A stretch of DNA of 37,320 nt. Origin: Nonomuraea guangzhouensis. GTDB lineage: Bacteria > Actinomycetota > Actinomycetes > Streptosporangiales > Streptosporangiaceae. Below the pieces are notes generated by a model. It searched no databases, was not told where the DNA came from, and was given only the letters and a program-made list of their open reading frames with translations. Positions within the stretch are counted from its first letter, which is position 1. Each line of letters opens with the position of its first letter. Where the stretch lies: positions 1 to 37,320 of the forward strand of contig NZ_JAHKRM010000060.1 in assembly GCF_019396345.1 (NCBI RefSeq), given 5' to 3'. The translations under genes and the position numbers were made by a program. Below, piece after piece: positions 14,489-22,927 of the stretch.

Positions 14489-17404
14489 ATGAACCCATGG
14501 GTCCTGTCCTACGGGGGTTTCGATCCGGCCTCGGAGGGGTTGCGCGAGGCGCTGTGCACGCTGGGCAACGGCCGGTTCGCCACGCGCGGCGCGACTCCTG
14601 ACGGCGAGCTGCGGACACCGGGCACCTACGCCGCGGGGTGCTATGACCGCCTGGACTCCACCGTCACGGGGCGGACGGTGACCAATGAGGACCTGGTCAA
14701 CCTGCCCGACTGGCTGCCCCTCACCTTCGCCACCCCTGGCTCGGACTGGTTCCGCCCCGAGCGGGCCGACCTGCTGGACTACCGCCAGGAACTCGACATG
14801 CGGCACGGGATCCTGCACCGGGCGCTGCGCTGGCGCGACGAGTCGGGCCGCATCACCGTGGTACGGCAACGCCGCCTGGTCTCCATGGCCGACCCGCGCC
14901 TGGCCGCCCTGGAAACCACCTTCATCGCCGAGAACTGGTCCGGCCCGCTCCGCGTCCGCGCCACCCTGGACGGCAGCGTGACCAACAGCGGCGTGGCCCG
15001 CTACCGCGACCTGCGCGGCGACCACCTCACCGGCCATGAGACCGGCGACCAGGACGGCCTCACCTGGCTGACCGCCCTCACCCGCTCCTCTCAGATCACC
15101 GTAGCGCTCACCTCCCGCACCGACACCGCCACCCTCGCTCGCGAGGTGATCCGCGAAGGGGACCGGATCAGCACAGAACATGTACTCGACCTCGCGCAGG
15201 GCGAACCCGCCACGCTGACCAAGACCGTGGCCTTGGCGACCTCGCGCGACTGCGCCGTCCACGACGCCCGCACCGCGGCGATCCGCGCCGTACGGCTGGC
15301 GCCGCGCTTCCACACGCTGGTGGTGCGGCACGCGGCGGCCTGGGAGCGGCTGTGGCAGCGCGCCCGGGTCGATGTGGACGGCCCGGAGCTCTCGCAGATC
15401 GTGCACCTGCATGTCTTCCACCTGCTGCAGACGCTCTCCCCGCACACCGCCGACCTCGACGTCGGCGTGCCCGCCCGCGGCCTGCACGGCGACGCCTACC
15501 GCGGGCACGTGTTCTGGGACGAACTGTTCGTCCTGCCCTGGCTGAACCTGCGCTTCCCCGAGACCTCGCTCGGCCTGCTCCGCTACCGGTGGCGGCGGCT
15601 GCCCGAAGCCAGGGCGGCGGCCCAGGACGCCGGCTACGACGGGGCGATGTTCCCCTGGCAAAGCGCCAGCGACGGACGCGAACAGACCCAGACACTGCAC
15701 CTCAACCCCGCCTCCGGCCGCTGGCTGCCCGACGCTTCCCACCTGCAGCGGCACATCGGCCTGGCCATCGCCTACAACGTGTGGCAATACCACCTGGCCA
15801 CCGGCTCGATGCCGCTCTGGTGCGCCGAGCTGCTCATCGACATCGCCAGGTTCTTCGCCTCGCTGGCCGTGCTCGACCCCGCCTCGAGACGGTACGAGAT
15901 CCGCGGCGTCATGGGACCCGACGAGTACCACGAGCGCTACCCGGGCGCCGCCTCGCCCGGCCTGGCCAACAACGCCTACACCAACGTCATGACCGTGTGG
16001 CTGCTGCTGCGCGCCCGAGACACCCTGGACCTGCTGCCCGAACTTGCCGTCTCCGCGCAGGAGCGGGCCCGCTGGGACGACATCACCCGCCGCATGCGGG
16101 TCGACTTCCACGACGGCGTGATCAGCCAATTCACCGGCTACGCCGACCTGCTGGAGCTGGACTGGGCACGCTACCGCGGCGTGCGCCGCCTCGACCGGGC
16201 GCTCGAAGCCGACGGCGACGACATCAACCGCTACAAGGCAGCCAAGCAGGCCGACACCCTGATGCTGTGCTACCTGCTCACCTCCGACGAGCTGGCCGGG
16301 ATCCTGAACCGGCTGGGCTATCCGGTCGAACCCAGCCTGATCCCCCGCATGATCGGCTACTACCTCGACCGCACCAGCCACGGCTCCACCCTCAGCGCCG
16401 TCGTACACGCCTGGATACTCGCCCGCTCCGACCGCGCCCGATCCTGGCACTTCTTCACCGAGACTCTGTTCAGCGACATCAAGGACATCCAGCACGGCAC
16501 CACTGCCGAGGGCATCCACCTCGGCGCCATGGCCGGCACCCTCGACCTCCTACAGCGCTGCTACCTGGGCCTGGAGATCCACCCCGACGGCCTGCACCTC
16601 AACCCACTGCTTCCCGACCGGCTCGGCGTACTGTCCATGCCCATCCGCTTCCGCGGCTCCCAGCTCTTCATCGACGCCGACCACCGGCAGGCACGCATCA
16701 ACGGCGCGGCAAGACTGAACGTCACCAGCCAGCAAGGAGAACCGACCATGACAGGCGCCGGCGACCTCGGACGTCGCATCACCCATCACCGCGAGCGGCT
16801 CGGTCTGACCCTCGAACAGGTCGCCGACCGCGCGGACATGTCACCTGGCTACCTCCAGTACCTGGAGGAACAGCCCGGCACACCCACCGCCGATGCCATG
16901 TACCGCCTGGCCGGAGCCTTGGAGACCACCGTCGACGACCTCCTCGGCGGCACCGTCGACCGGCCGCCCGGCCGCGGCCGCGCCAAGACGGCCCCGACAC
17001 TGGAGAGCCTGGACCACGACGAATGCCTCAAGCTGATCGAGCCCGGCGGCATCGGCCGGGTCGCCTTCAACGGCCCCCACGGACCCACCGTGCTGCCCGT
17101 CAACTACAAACTGCACCACGGCTCCATCGTCTTCCGCACCGCGTCGGGCGGCCCCATAGACCAGGACCTGCGCACCGGTCAGGAAGGCGTGGAGATCAAG
17201 ATCGGCTTCGAGGTGGACCGGATCGACGAGGCCCAGCGCGAAGGGTGGAGCGTGCTCGTCCAGGGCCCCGCCCACCACGTCTCGCCCGACGAGCTGTCGG
17301 AGGTCATCGACGCCGACGTCACCCCGTGGGCGGGCGGCGAACGCCACCTCTACGTCCGCATCACCCCGCACCAGATCACCGGCCGCCGCATCCACCACCT
17401 TTGA
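14489..17404 (+). CDS. GH65 glycoside phosphorylase fused to HTH / flavin-binding (PNPOx-like) protein
   Basis: A continuous 971-codon frame. Residues 1 to about 750 are a GH65 protein: an N-terminal beta-sandwich, FWDELFVLPWLNL, the GPDEYHE motif with probable general acid Glu479, KQADTLMLCYLL, and a phosphate-site-like HGSTLS. Residues 754-971 are an XRE-type helix-turn-helix (RITHHRERLGLTLEQVADRA) followed by a pyridoxamine-phosphate-oxidase-like split barrel (LIEPGGIGRVAFNG, VLPVNYKLH, ITGRRIHHL). GH65 enzymes phosphorolyse trehalose, kojibiose or related disaccharides; the substrate cannot be told. The DosR-regulated Rv2006 also contains a GH65 region. No beta-phosphoglucomutase is nearby. 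The usual actinobacterial HTH-PNPOx protein is a separate protein of about 220 residues, so loss of a stop codon probably created this fusion. The ATG at 14489 lacks a clear Shine-Dalgarno site. Confidence 0.85.
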   Translation: MNPWVLSYGGFDPASEGLREALCTLGNGRFATRGATPDGELRTPGTYAAGCYDRLDSTVTGRTVTNEDLVNLPDWLPLTFATPGSDWFRPERADLLDYRQELDMRHGILHRALRWRDESGRITVVRQRRLVSMADPRLAALETTFIAENWSGPLRVRATLDGSVTNSGVARYRDLRGDHLTGHETGDQDGLTWLTALTRSSQITVALTSRTDTATLAREVIREGDRISTEHVLDLAQGEPATLTKTVALATSRDCAVHDARTAAIRAVRLAPRFHTLVVRHAAAWERLWQRARVDVDGPELSQIVHLHVFHLLQTLSPHTADLDVGVPARGLHGDAYRGHVFWDELFVLPWLNLRFPETSLGLLRYRWRRLPEARAAAQDAGYDGAMFPWQSASDGREQTQTLHLNPASGRWLPDASHLQRHIGLAIAYNVWQYHLATGSMPLWCAELLIDIARFFASLAVLDPASRRYEIRGVMGPDEYHERYPGAASPGLANNAYTNVMTVWLLLRARDTLDLLPELAVSAQERARWDDITRRMRVDFHDGVISQFTGYADLLELDWARYRGVRRLDRALEADGDDINRYKAAKQADTLMLCYLLTSDELAGILNRLGYPVEPSLIPRMIGYYLDRTSHGSTLSAVVHAWILARSDRARSWHFFTETLFSDIKDIQHGTTAEGIHLGAMAGTLDLLQRCYLGLEIHPDGLHLNPLLPDRLGVLSMPIRFRGSQLFIDADHRQARINGAARLNVTSQQGEPTMTGAGDLGRRITHHRERLGLTLEQVADRADMSPGYLQYLEEQPGTPTADAMYRLAGALETTVDDLLGGTVDRPPGRGRAKTAPTLESLDHDECLKLIEPGGIGRVAFNGPHGPTVLPVNYKLHHGSIVFRTASGGPIDQDLRTGQEGVEIKIGFEVDRIDEAQREGWSVLVQGPAHHVSPDELSEVIDADVTPWAGGERHLYVRITPHQITGRRIHHL
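16734..16750 (+). promoter_or_regulatory. Internal ribosome-binding site and ATG for a separate HTH-PNPOx product
   Basis: AAGGAGA at 16734-16740 is seven bases before ATG 16748, exactly where the HTH-PNPOx part begins (codon 754 of the fusion frame). Translation from here would give a 218-residue HTH/flavin-binding protein, the normal size of the free-standing family. It suggests the two genes were once separate and that both a fused and a free product may be made. Confidence 0.6.
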
Positions 17405-17416
17405 CGGTCATGCTCC

Positions 17417-17432
17417 AGGGCCGAAGGTCCCC
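17417..17432 (+). promoter_or_regulatory. DosR/OsdR-like box in the 17.4-18.2 kb intergenic region
   Basis: Reads AGGGCCGAAGGTCCCC, identical to the best box at 9212 over 15 positions. A weaker copy, GGGTCCTTCGAGCCC, lies at 17464-17478. The nearest downstream ORF start is 17568, 136 bp away, so the regulated gene may be the small ORF there or may have been lost. Confidence 0.65.
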
Positions 17433-17567
17433 TTCCCAGAAGGGTGAAGCAACCGATCCCCAAGGGTCCTTCGAGCCCCGCGGAGAGGACTTACGCATCT
17501 GCTCCGGCGCCGGGCGGCGCGGCAGAGTTGGCATCACACCAACGACGTGCCAGAGGAGCTGACTGAG

Positions 17568-17663
17568 ATGCGGACCACCCAGATCACCATGCACCCGAAG
17601 CCAGCACGACCTCGACCGGAGATCGACCGCCGCACTCCGTCCGGGCGGCCCCTTCCGTTCTAA
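17568..17663 (+). CDS. Possible small basic protein, 31 residues, unrecognised
   Basis: ATG 17568 follows GAGGAG by ten bases and opens a 31-codon frame ending in TAA. It starts MRTTQITMHP and continues rich in Arg and Pro. It is the only ORF with a proper ribosome site downstream of the box at 17417. I recognise no family. It could be a real short protein, the start of a deleted gene, or chance. Confidence 0.25.
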   Translation: MRTTQITMHPKPARPRPEIDRRTPSGRPLPF

Positions 17664-17712
17664 ACGCCACGTTCTTAACACCACGGTCCAAACGCCACAC
17701 CGCGAGCCTGAA

Positions 17713-18010
17713 TCACCCTTCCTCGACGGGCTGTATGAAGACGCCGGCCGAGTGCAAGGGAAGGCGGCGACCGCTGACCACGTGCAGGGGCAACCGCACG
17801 AACACCGGCTCGGTCATCGCGGCCCACGGAGCCCCGACCAACTGCTCCAGTCGACTGACCTGTCCACGGTCGGTGATGACTTCGGCCCGGCCGCTCAGCA
17901 CGGCCTTCAGATCATTACCGGATGCCGACCAGGCGACACGACCGATGACGACCGTCGACAGCAGCGCCAGGTAGGCATCACGGTCCAGGGTCTCGATAGA
18001 ACCTGCGGGC
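17713..18010 (-). pseudogene. Remnant of a PNPOx-like flavin-binding protein
   Basis: The minus-strand frame starts after a TGA near 18020 and reads SIETLDRDAYLALLSTVVIG and then RVAW, the first helix and strand of the actinobacterial PNPOx-like family. It then jumps to LKAVLSGRAEVITDRGQVSR, LVGAPWAAMTEPVFVRLPLH and VVSGRRL, the C-terminal half. The central strands carrying PVNY and the flavin contacts, about 50-60 residues, are missing, and there is no ATG or GTG before the first conserved residues. An internal deletion has joined the two ends in frame. A related intact domain forms the end of the GH65 fusion gene. The box at 18207 faces this remnant too. Confidence 0.6.
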
Positions 18011-18286
18011 CTCGATCACCTTTCCTTCCTCTCCACGCACGCAGCGTCTCATGTGGTCCGCCAGCCGTACTCTTGGCCTCGCTGCTCTGTATCCCATGCG
18101 ACAGATTCCCCAGTTGTCGTTCTTCAAGGTGTCGACGGCCCCCGCGAAGGTGTGCGATGACGAGGAGGAAAGCCGCCAAGGACTCTGGGCCGCGGGTTCC
18201 GGCGCTCGGGACTTTGGCCCCTTACGCACCCATGAGTGCTCCTTCAGGATTTGGGGGAAGGACAGCGGCGGGAGGCAAGGGGGCGG
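18011..18286. other. Intergenic region before the Mg-type ATPase
   Basis: I see no gene with a credible start or conserved family here. It contains the DosR/OsdR-like box at 18207-18222 and the purine-rich ribosome site GGGAGGCAAGGGGG before the ATPase. The stretch 17664-17712 is likewise empty. Confidence 0.5.
18207..18222 (+). promoter_or_regulatory. DosR/OsdR-like box before the MgtA-type ATPase
   Basis: Reads CGGGACTTTGGCCCCT; it ends 64 bp upstream of ATG 18287, the same spacing as at the CBS-BON gene at 10691. Confidence 0.68.
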
Positions 18287-20956
18287 ATGATGGTCGCGAC
18301 GGCTCCTCCGGGCGATGCCGTCTGGCTGGACGTCGCTGACGCGGCGGCACTGCCTGCCGAGGAGGTGCTGGCCCGGCTGGGCAGCGGGCATACGGGGCTG
18401 ACTACGGCACAGGCGCGGGATCGGCTGGCGGTGCTGGGGCCCAACGCCGTGCGCTCGCATCGGGCGCGGTGGCTGGCGGTGCTGGGTCGCCAGTTGCGCT
18501 CACCGCTGCTGATCTTGCTGGCCGTGACCGCTGTCGCCTCCTTCTTCCTCGGCGAGCCGAAAGACGCGCTGATCATCGGGGTGATCCTGGTGGCCTCGGT
18601 CGGGCTGGGCTTCGTCAATGAGTTTCGCGCGGAGAAGGCCGCCGAGGCGCTGCAATCCCAGATCGAGCATCGCTGCGTGGTCTGGCGCGACGGCCACCCC
18701 GGCTCGGTGGAGGTGACCGGGCTGGTCCCCGGCGACGTCGTCGAACTACGGCTGGGCGAGATCGTGCCGGCCGACCTGCGGTTGATCTCGGTGACCGACC
18801 TGGAATGTGAGGAGTCTGCGCTAACAGGCGAGTCGCTGCCGACGGCCAAGGCCACGAAGCCGACCGGCGCGAACACCGCCCTCGCCGAGCTGACCTGCGG
18901 CGCGCTGATGGGCACCGTCGTACGCGAGGGCTCGGGCACCGGCGTCGTGGTGGCCACCGGGGGCCGCGCCGCCTTCGGAAAGATCGCGCTCGCGCTTGGC
19001 GAGCGTCACCCCGAGACCGAGTTCCAGACGGGGCTGCGCCGCTTCTCCATGCTGCTGGTGCGCGTCGCCGCCGTGCTCACCAGCACGATCTTCATCATCA
19101 ACGTGGTCTTACAGCGGCCGGTCGTCGACGCGCTGCTGTTCTCGCTGGCGATCGCGGTGGGCATCTCCCCGCAGTTGCTGCCGGCGGTCGTCTCCACCAG
19201 CCTGGCCGCCGGCAGCCGGCGGCTGGCCCGGCACAAGGTGCTCGTCAAGCGCCTGGTGTGCATCGAGGACCTGGGTGACGTCGAGGTGCTGTTCACCGAC
19301 AAGACGGGCACCCTCACCGAGGGCCGCATCAGCTTCATGCGCGCCCTGGACGCGGCCGGACACGTCGGCGAGGAGCCGCTGGGGCTCGGCCTGCTGTGCG
19401 ACGAGGCCATCACCGATCCCGGCGGCGGACAGGTGGTCGGCGGCAACGCGCTGGACCTGGCCCTGTGGAACTCGCCCGCCGCTGCCACCGTACGCGAGCA
19501 ACTGGGCCGCTATCGGCGGCTGGTCCTTGTACCCTTCGACCACGAGCGGCGGATCGTCTCGGTCCTGGTCGAACGTGACGACGGCCACCGCCTGATCATC
19601 AGCAAGGGTGCGCCGGAAGCCGTCCTGGCCCGATGCGCCGACGTCCCCGCGCAGGGCGCCGCCGCGCTAGAGGCGGAATTCGCCGCCGGCAACCGGGTGG
19701 TCGCCGTAGCCACCCGAGACGCCCCCGGCACGACCACGCTGACGCCCGCCGACGAACGCGATCTGGTCTTCCGTGGCCTGCTGGTGTTTCTCGACCCGTC
19801 CAAGGCGGGCGCCCGCGAGGCCCTGCGACGCCTGGCCGAGCTCGGCATCACCGTCAAGGTTCTCACCGGCGACAACCCGGCCGTGGCCGCGAAGGTCTGC
19901 GCCGACCTCGGCCTGCCCGCCGCACAGGTGCTCACCGGGGCCGACGTCGAGGCCACCGACGACACCCGGCTGGCCGAGCTGATCGACAAGACCACCGTGT
20001 TCGCCCGGATCAGCCCGGAGCACAAGGCCCGCATCGTGCGCCTGCAGCGGCGAAGCGGCCTGGATGTGGCTTTCCTCGGCGACGGCGTCAACGACGCCAT
20101 CGCCCTGCACGCCGCCGACGTGGGCATCTCGGTTGACTCGGCCACCGACGTCGCCAAAGACGCCGCCGATGTGCTCCTGCTGGAAAAAGACCTCGCCATC
20201 CTCGCCGACGGCGTCGTGCAAGGACGCCGGATCTTCGCCAACACCATGAAGTACGTCCTGATGGGCACTTCCAGCAACTTCGGCAACATGTTCAGCGCGG
20301 CGGGCGCCTCACTGCTGCTGGGTTTCCTGCCGATGCTGCCCTCGCAGATCCTGCTCAACAACCTGCTGTACGACACCAGCCAGCTGGCCATTCCCACCGA
20401 CAACGCCGACCCCGAGCAACTGTTCCGCCCCTCCCGCTGGGACGTCCGGCTGATCCGCCGCTTCATGTTGTTCTTCGGGCCGATCAGCTCCCTGTTCGAC
20501 TTCGCCACCTTCGCCATCATGCTGCAGGTCTTCCACGCAGGCCCGCCGCTGTTCCGCAGCGGCTGGTTCGTAGAATGCCTGGCCACCCAAACGCTGGTGA
20601 TCTTCGCCATCCGCACCCGCCGCATCCCGTTCTTCCGCAGCCACCCCAGCCTCCCCCTGCTGCTGGCCGCCCTCGGCGTCGTCACTGTCGGCGCCCTGCT
20701 GCCATCGACCCCGCTCGCCAACGCTCTCGGCTTCCAGCCCTTGCCCGGCCTGTTCTTTCTCACCCTGGTCACCCTGGTGATCATCTACCTGGCCCTCATC
20801 GAGCTCGGCAAACGCTGGTTCTACCGCACCGCCCCCGAGGTCGCGCGCCACCGCGAACCGCCGCATGCTCATCGCATCCACCGCAGAGCCAGCCGCTTCA
20901 CCGTCGCGAGCACCTCCTTGCCGCGCAAAGCCAAGACGGCGCCCGCCGGGCAATAG
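18287..20956 (+). CDS. mgtA: Magnesium-transporting P-type ATPase, MgtA/MgtB type
   Basis: An 889-residue membrane pump. Visible elements: an N-terminal cation-ATPase segment (RDRLAVLGPNAV), ALTGESLP in the actuator domain, the phosphorylation site DKTGTLTEG with Asp338, a nucleotide-binding domain with FDHERRIVSVLVE and KGAPEAVL, LTGDNPAVAAKV, and GDGVNDAIALHAADVGISVD. The segment NNLLYDTSQLAIPTDNAD near the sixth helix is the signature of P3B Mg2+ ATPases, and further helices fill the C-terminal part. ATG 18287 follows GGAGG and AAGGGGG. Expected role: Mg2+ uptake driven by ATP. With a box just upstream it appears to be part of the stress regulon. The Mg assignment is by family signature; transport was not shown. 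Confidence 0.88.
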   Translation: MMVATAPPGDAVWLDVADAAALPAEEVLARLGSGHTGLTTAQARDRLAVLGPNAVRSHRARWLAVLGRQLRSPLLILLAVTAVASFFLGEPKDALIIGVILVASVGLGFVNEFRAEKAAEALQSQIEHRCVVWRDGHPGSVEVTGLVPGDVVELRLGEIVPADLRLISVTDLECEESALTGESLPTAKATKPTGANTALAELTCGALMGTVVREGSGTGVVVATGGRAAFGKIALALGERHPETEFQTGLRRFSMLLVRVAAVLTSTIFIINVVLQRPVVDALLFSLAIAVGISPQLLPAVVSTSLAAGSRRLARHKVLVKRLVCIEDLGDVEVLFTDKTGTLTEGRISFMRALDAAGHVGEEPLGLGLLCDEAITDPGGGQVVGGNALDLALWNSPAAATVREQLGRYRRLVLVPFDHERRIVSVLVERDDGHRLIISKGAPEAVLARCADVPAQGAAALEAEFAAGNRVVAVATRDAPGTTTLTPADERDLVFRGLLVFLDPSKAGAREALRRLAELGITVKVLTGDNPAVAAKVCADLGLPAAQVLTGADVEATDDTRLAELIDKTTVFARISPEHKARIVRLQRRSGLDVAFLGDGVNDAIALHAADVGISVDSATDVAKDAADVLLLEKDLAILADGVVQGRRIFANTMKYVLMGTSSNFGNMFSAAGASLLLGFLPMLPSQILLNNLLYDTSQLAIPTDNADPEQLFRPSRWDVRLIRRFMLFFGPISSLFDFATFAIMLQVFHAGPPLFRSGWFVECLATQTLVIFAIRTRRIPFFRSHPSLPLLLAALGVVTVGALLPSTPLANALGFQPLPGLFFLTLVTLVIIYLALIELGKRWFYRTAPEVARHREPPHAHRIHRRASRFTVASTSLPRKAKTAPAGQ

Positions 20957-21099
20957 CCAACCAACAGCCGCTCCTTGATCAGACCAGCCCGCGGATTACC
21001 CCACCTGTCAGTGCCGACCGCGTTACACATCCCGCCGCCACGAACTCCAGGCGGGCCAGCCGATCAGCGGTGGCCTCGCAACGGCGCCTTCTGACGGTC

Positions 21100-21612
21100 T
21101 CAGGATGCCGGGATCAGGAACGACGAGCCGAGACCCTCGCCCCATTGCCTGGCTCGCTCCATCTCACCGGCCACCAGCGGCCCCTGGGTGCCCGTGACGT
21201 AGAAGCTCTCGGCGGGCGCGGCCAGGGCGAGGCCGAGCCGGCGTAACCGCTTGGCGACACCGCGCGCGGCCGAGCCGGGCATGCGCGGCTTGGCGATCCG
21301 GGTGTCGAAGGCGGCCGAGGCGAGCCTGGCCGACGGCGTCTGAACGGTGGCCAGCCACTCCCGCACCCCCTGCCCCTGGGAGAGCACCCGGCCCTGCTGG
21401 GCAGCCGATTGCCGGGTCGATGCCCTGCTCATCCCGAAGGCGTGCGTGGGGCCGCCGACGACTAGCAGGCCAACGTCCTCCTCGACCGAGGCGGGCGCGG
21501 AGCCGACCTCCAGGACCTCGGTCCTCATCGCGGTGGCCAGCCCCTCAGCTACCGCCTCGGCGATTTGCTTGGTGTTGCCGAACATGGACTCGTAAACGAT
21601 CAGCGCGTACAT
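21100..21612 (-). CDS. Flavodoxin-family protein
   Basis: A 170-residue cytoplasmic protein. The N-terminus MYALIVYESMFGNTKQIAEA has the FMN-phosphate loop (S-x-F-G-N-T) of flavodoxins. LLVVGGPTHAFGMSRASTR is the second FMN-contacting loop, and the C-terminal part (ESFYVTGTQGPLVAGEMERA) fits the last strand and helix of this actinobacterial family. AAGGAGGCAGG precedes the ATG at 21612. Likely a one- or two-electron carrier or FMN-dependent reductase; the partner is unknown. It is the last gene of a minus-strand group with the half-CBS ORF and Usp gene upstream. The 143 bp between it and the ATPase hold nothing I can name. Confidence 0.88.
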   Translation of the reverse strand: MYALIVYESMFGNTKQIAEAVAEGLATAMRTEVLEVGSAPASVEEDVGLLVVGGPTHAFGMSRASTRQSAAQQGRVLSQGQGVREWLATVQTPSARLASAAFDTRIAKPRMPGSAARGVAKRLRRLGLALAAPAESFYVTGTQGPLVAGEMERARQWGEGLGSSFLIPAS

Positions 21613-21630
21613 CTCCTGCCTCCTTCGGGC

Positions 21631-21819
21631 TCAGCTCCGCGCCGGTATCACGGGCTCGAGATGGAACATGCCGGTCACCACGTCGCCGCCCTCCTTTAAG
21701 TGCGGGGTACGGCCCGCCACCGCCGACAGTTCCCAGGCCATCAGCGGCGACTCATCCAGTTTGACCGCGACCAGGATGCGGCTCATGACCTCTGTGGCGG
21801 TCAGCGACCCGATGTTCAT
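21631..21819 (-). CDS. Small protein with half a CBS motif
   Basis: A 62-residue frame whose ATG overlaps the stop of the upstream Usp gene (ATGA), indicating translational coupling. The part ATEVMSRILVAVKLDESPLM followed by AWEL resembles the first strand and helix of a CBS repeat (xxVMSxxxVxVxxDxxxxxAxxL). The second half, KEGGDVVTGMFHLEPVIPARS, does not complete the domain. A related but broken copy lies at 34683, also beside a Usp gene. It may be a truncated CBS protein that has stayed as a small coupled product, or a remnant. Confidence 0.5.
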   Translation of the reverse strand: MNIGSLTATEVMSRILVAVKLDESPLMAWELSAVAGRTPHLKEGGDVVTGMFHLEPVIPARS

Positions 21820-22661
21820 GGCCGCTCCTCGCGGGGCCGTACGACCGCCACTGGACAGGTGACGTGGTGCAGCACGGAACGGCTGACCGAACCCAGCACC
21901 GCGGAGGCGAAGCCGCCCAGCCCCCGCGACCCGACGACGACCAGGTCGGCCGTGGTCGCGGCCTTGATCAGGGCGGCAGCCGGGTGCTCGCACAGCTGCT
22001 CGTCGGTGATCTCGACGTCGGGGTTCTTCTCGCGCCAGGGGGCCACGCGCTCGCCGGCTATACGGGCCTCGTGCTGGAAGGCCTTCTCCAGCAGGCTGTT
22101 GTAGCCGGCCGCGTAAGGGGAGAAAATCGGCAGCTGCCAGGCATACAGGACGTGCAGCCGCGCGTGGCGGGTGCGGGCCTGCTCGATGGCGTACTGCATG
22201 GCGGCCTCGGAGTGCTCGGACCCGTCGTAGCCGACGACGATCCGGCCGTGCTCTTCCCGGCCTGGCCCGCGCACGATCACGACCGGGCCATGCGCGTGGC
22301 CGGCGACCGCGGCGCTGACCGAGCCGAGCACCATGCCGCCGAAACCGCCGAGCCCCCTGCTGCCCACTACCACACTGTCGGCCGACGCGGACTCATCGAT
22401 CAGATCGTCGATCACGTTCCCGGCGCGTAGTTCCGTCGTCACCTCGACCTCACCGGCCAGCTCGCGCGCCCGGTCAGCGGCGGCCTCCAGCGCACCCGCG
22501 CAGTACTCCGCGCTGAACGCGGCGAGCCCGTGTGGCCACTGCTCGCAGACGTGCACGATCCGCAGGTCCAGTCCTCTGCGTCGCGCGTCGGCGGCGGCCC
22601 ATTCCACAGCTGCTGTCGCCGGCGCGGACCCGTCCACACCGACCACGATCCGTCCGTTCAT
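21816..22661 (-). CDS. Universal stress protein, two tandem Usp domains
   Basis: A 281-residue protein. Domain 1 begins GRIVVGVDGSAPATAAVEWA and has GSRGLGGFGGMVLGS; domain 2 begins GRIVVGYDGSEHSEAA and has GSRGLGGFASAVLGS, so both halves keep the full G-x2-G-x9-G-S ATP signature. It is closely related to the gene at 28034 (shared VGVDGSAPATAA, YAIEQARTR, PWREKNPDVE), a probable duplicate. ATG 22661 is preferred over GTG 22664 because GAAGGAG lies nine bases upstream. Upstream DNA holds three boxes shared with the divergent pyruvate formate-lyase operon. Confidence 0.92.
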   Translation of the reverse strand: MNGRIVVGVDGSAPATAAVEWAAADARRRGLDLRIVHVCEQWPHGLAAFSAEYCAGALEAAADRARELAGEVEVTTELRAGNVIDDLIDESASADSVVVGSRGLGGFGGMVLGSVSAAVAGHAHGPVVIVRGPGREEHGRIVVGYDGSEHSEAAMQYAIEQARTRHARLHVLYAWQLPIFSPYAAGYNSLLEKAFQHEARIAGERVAPWREKNPDVEITDEQLCEHPAAALIKAATTADLVVVGSRGLGGFASAVLGSVSRSVLHHVTCPVAVVRPREERP

Positions 22662-22748
22662 CACGCGTCTCCTTCACGAGCTCGCCCTTTCACTTCCAGC
22701 CTTGCCAAACGGGCAACCGGTCACCGGAGGACGAAGTCCCGAATGCGG

Positions 22749-22764
22749 GTGCCGTTGGTCCCAA
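22749..22764 (-). promoter_or_regulatory. DosR/OsdR-like box, Usp side
   Basis: Reads GTGCCGTTGGTCCCAA on the plus strand and lies 88 bp upstream of ATG 22661. It shares the GCCGTTGGTCC variant with the box at 599. Confidence 0.6.
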
Positions 22765-22778
22765 GATGAGCCGGGCTG

Positions 22779-22794
22779 CGGGACCTTCGCCGGG
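22779..22794. promoter_or_regulatory. DosR/OsdR-like box, middle of three
   Basis: Reads CGGGACCTTCGCCGGG, with an intact left half and a poorer right half. It could serve either the Usp gene or the pyruvate formate-lyase operon. Confidence 0.5.
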
Positions 22795-22856
22795 CCGTCC
22801 GGGCACTGTCATCGAGCGTGAGCGAAGGTAGGCACGGCCGAAAGGCATCGATGCGG

Positions 22857-22872
22857 CGGGACCTTCGTCCCT
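22857..22872 (+). promoter_or_regulatory. DosR/OsdR-like box before the pyruvate formate-lyase operon
   Basis: Reads CGGGACCTTCGTCCCT and ends 55 bp upstream of ATG 22928, the first start codon of the transcript leading into pyruvate formate-lyase. Confidence 0.68.
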
Positions 22873-22927
22873 AGGCAGATCGGCTCGTCCCAGCGAGCGT
22901 GAGAGGTGAGCAGCGCAAGGAGGCGTG

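Noticed and set aside
14453..16519. 688-codon open frame on the minus strand opposite the GH65 gene
   Set aside because: Gly/Val/Ala-rich translation without motifs; it is a mirror frame of high-GC codon use under a well-supported GH65 gene.
17464..17478. Second box-like sequence GGGTCCTTCGAGCCC
   Set aside because: Only a partial match with altered spacing between halves; mentioned with the 17417 box, not listed as a separate site.
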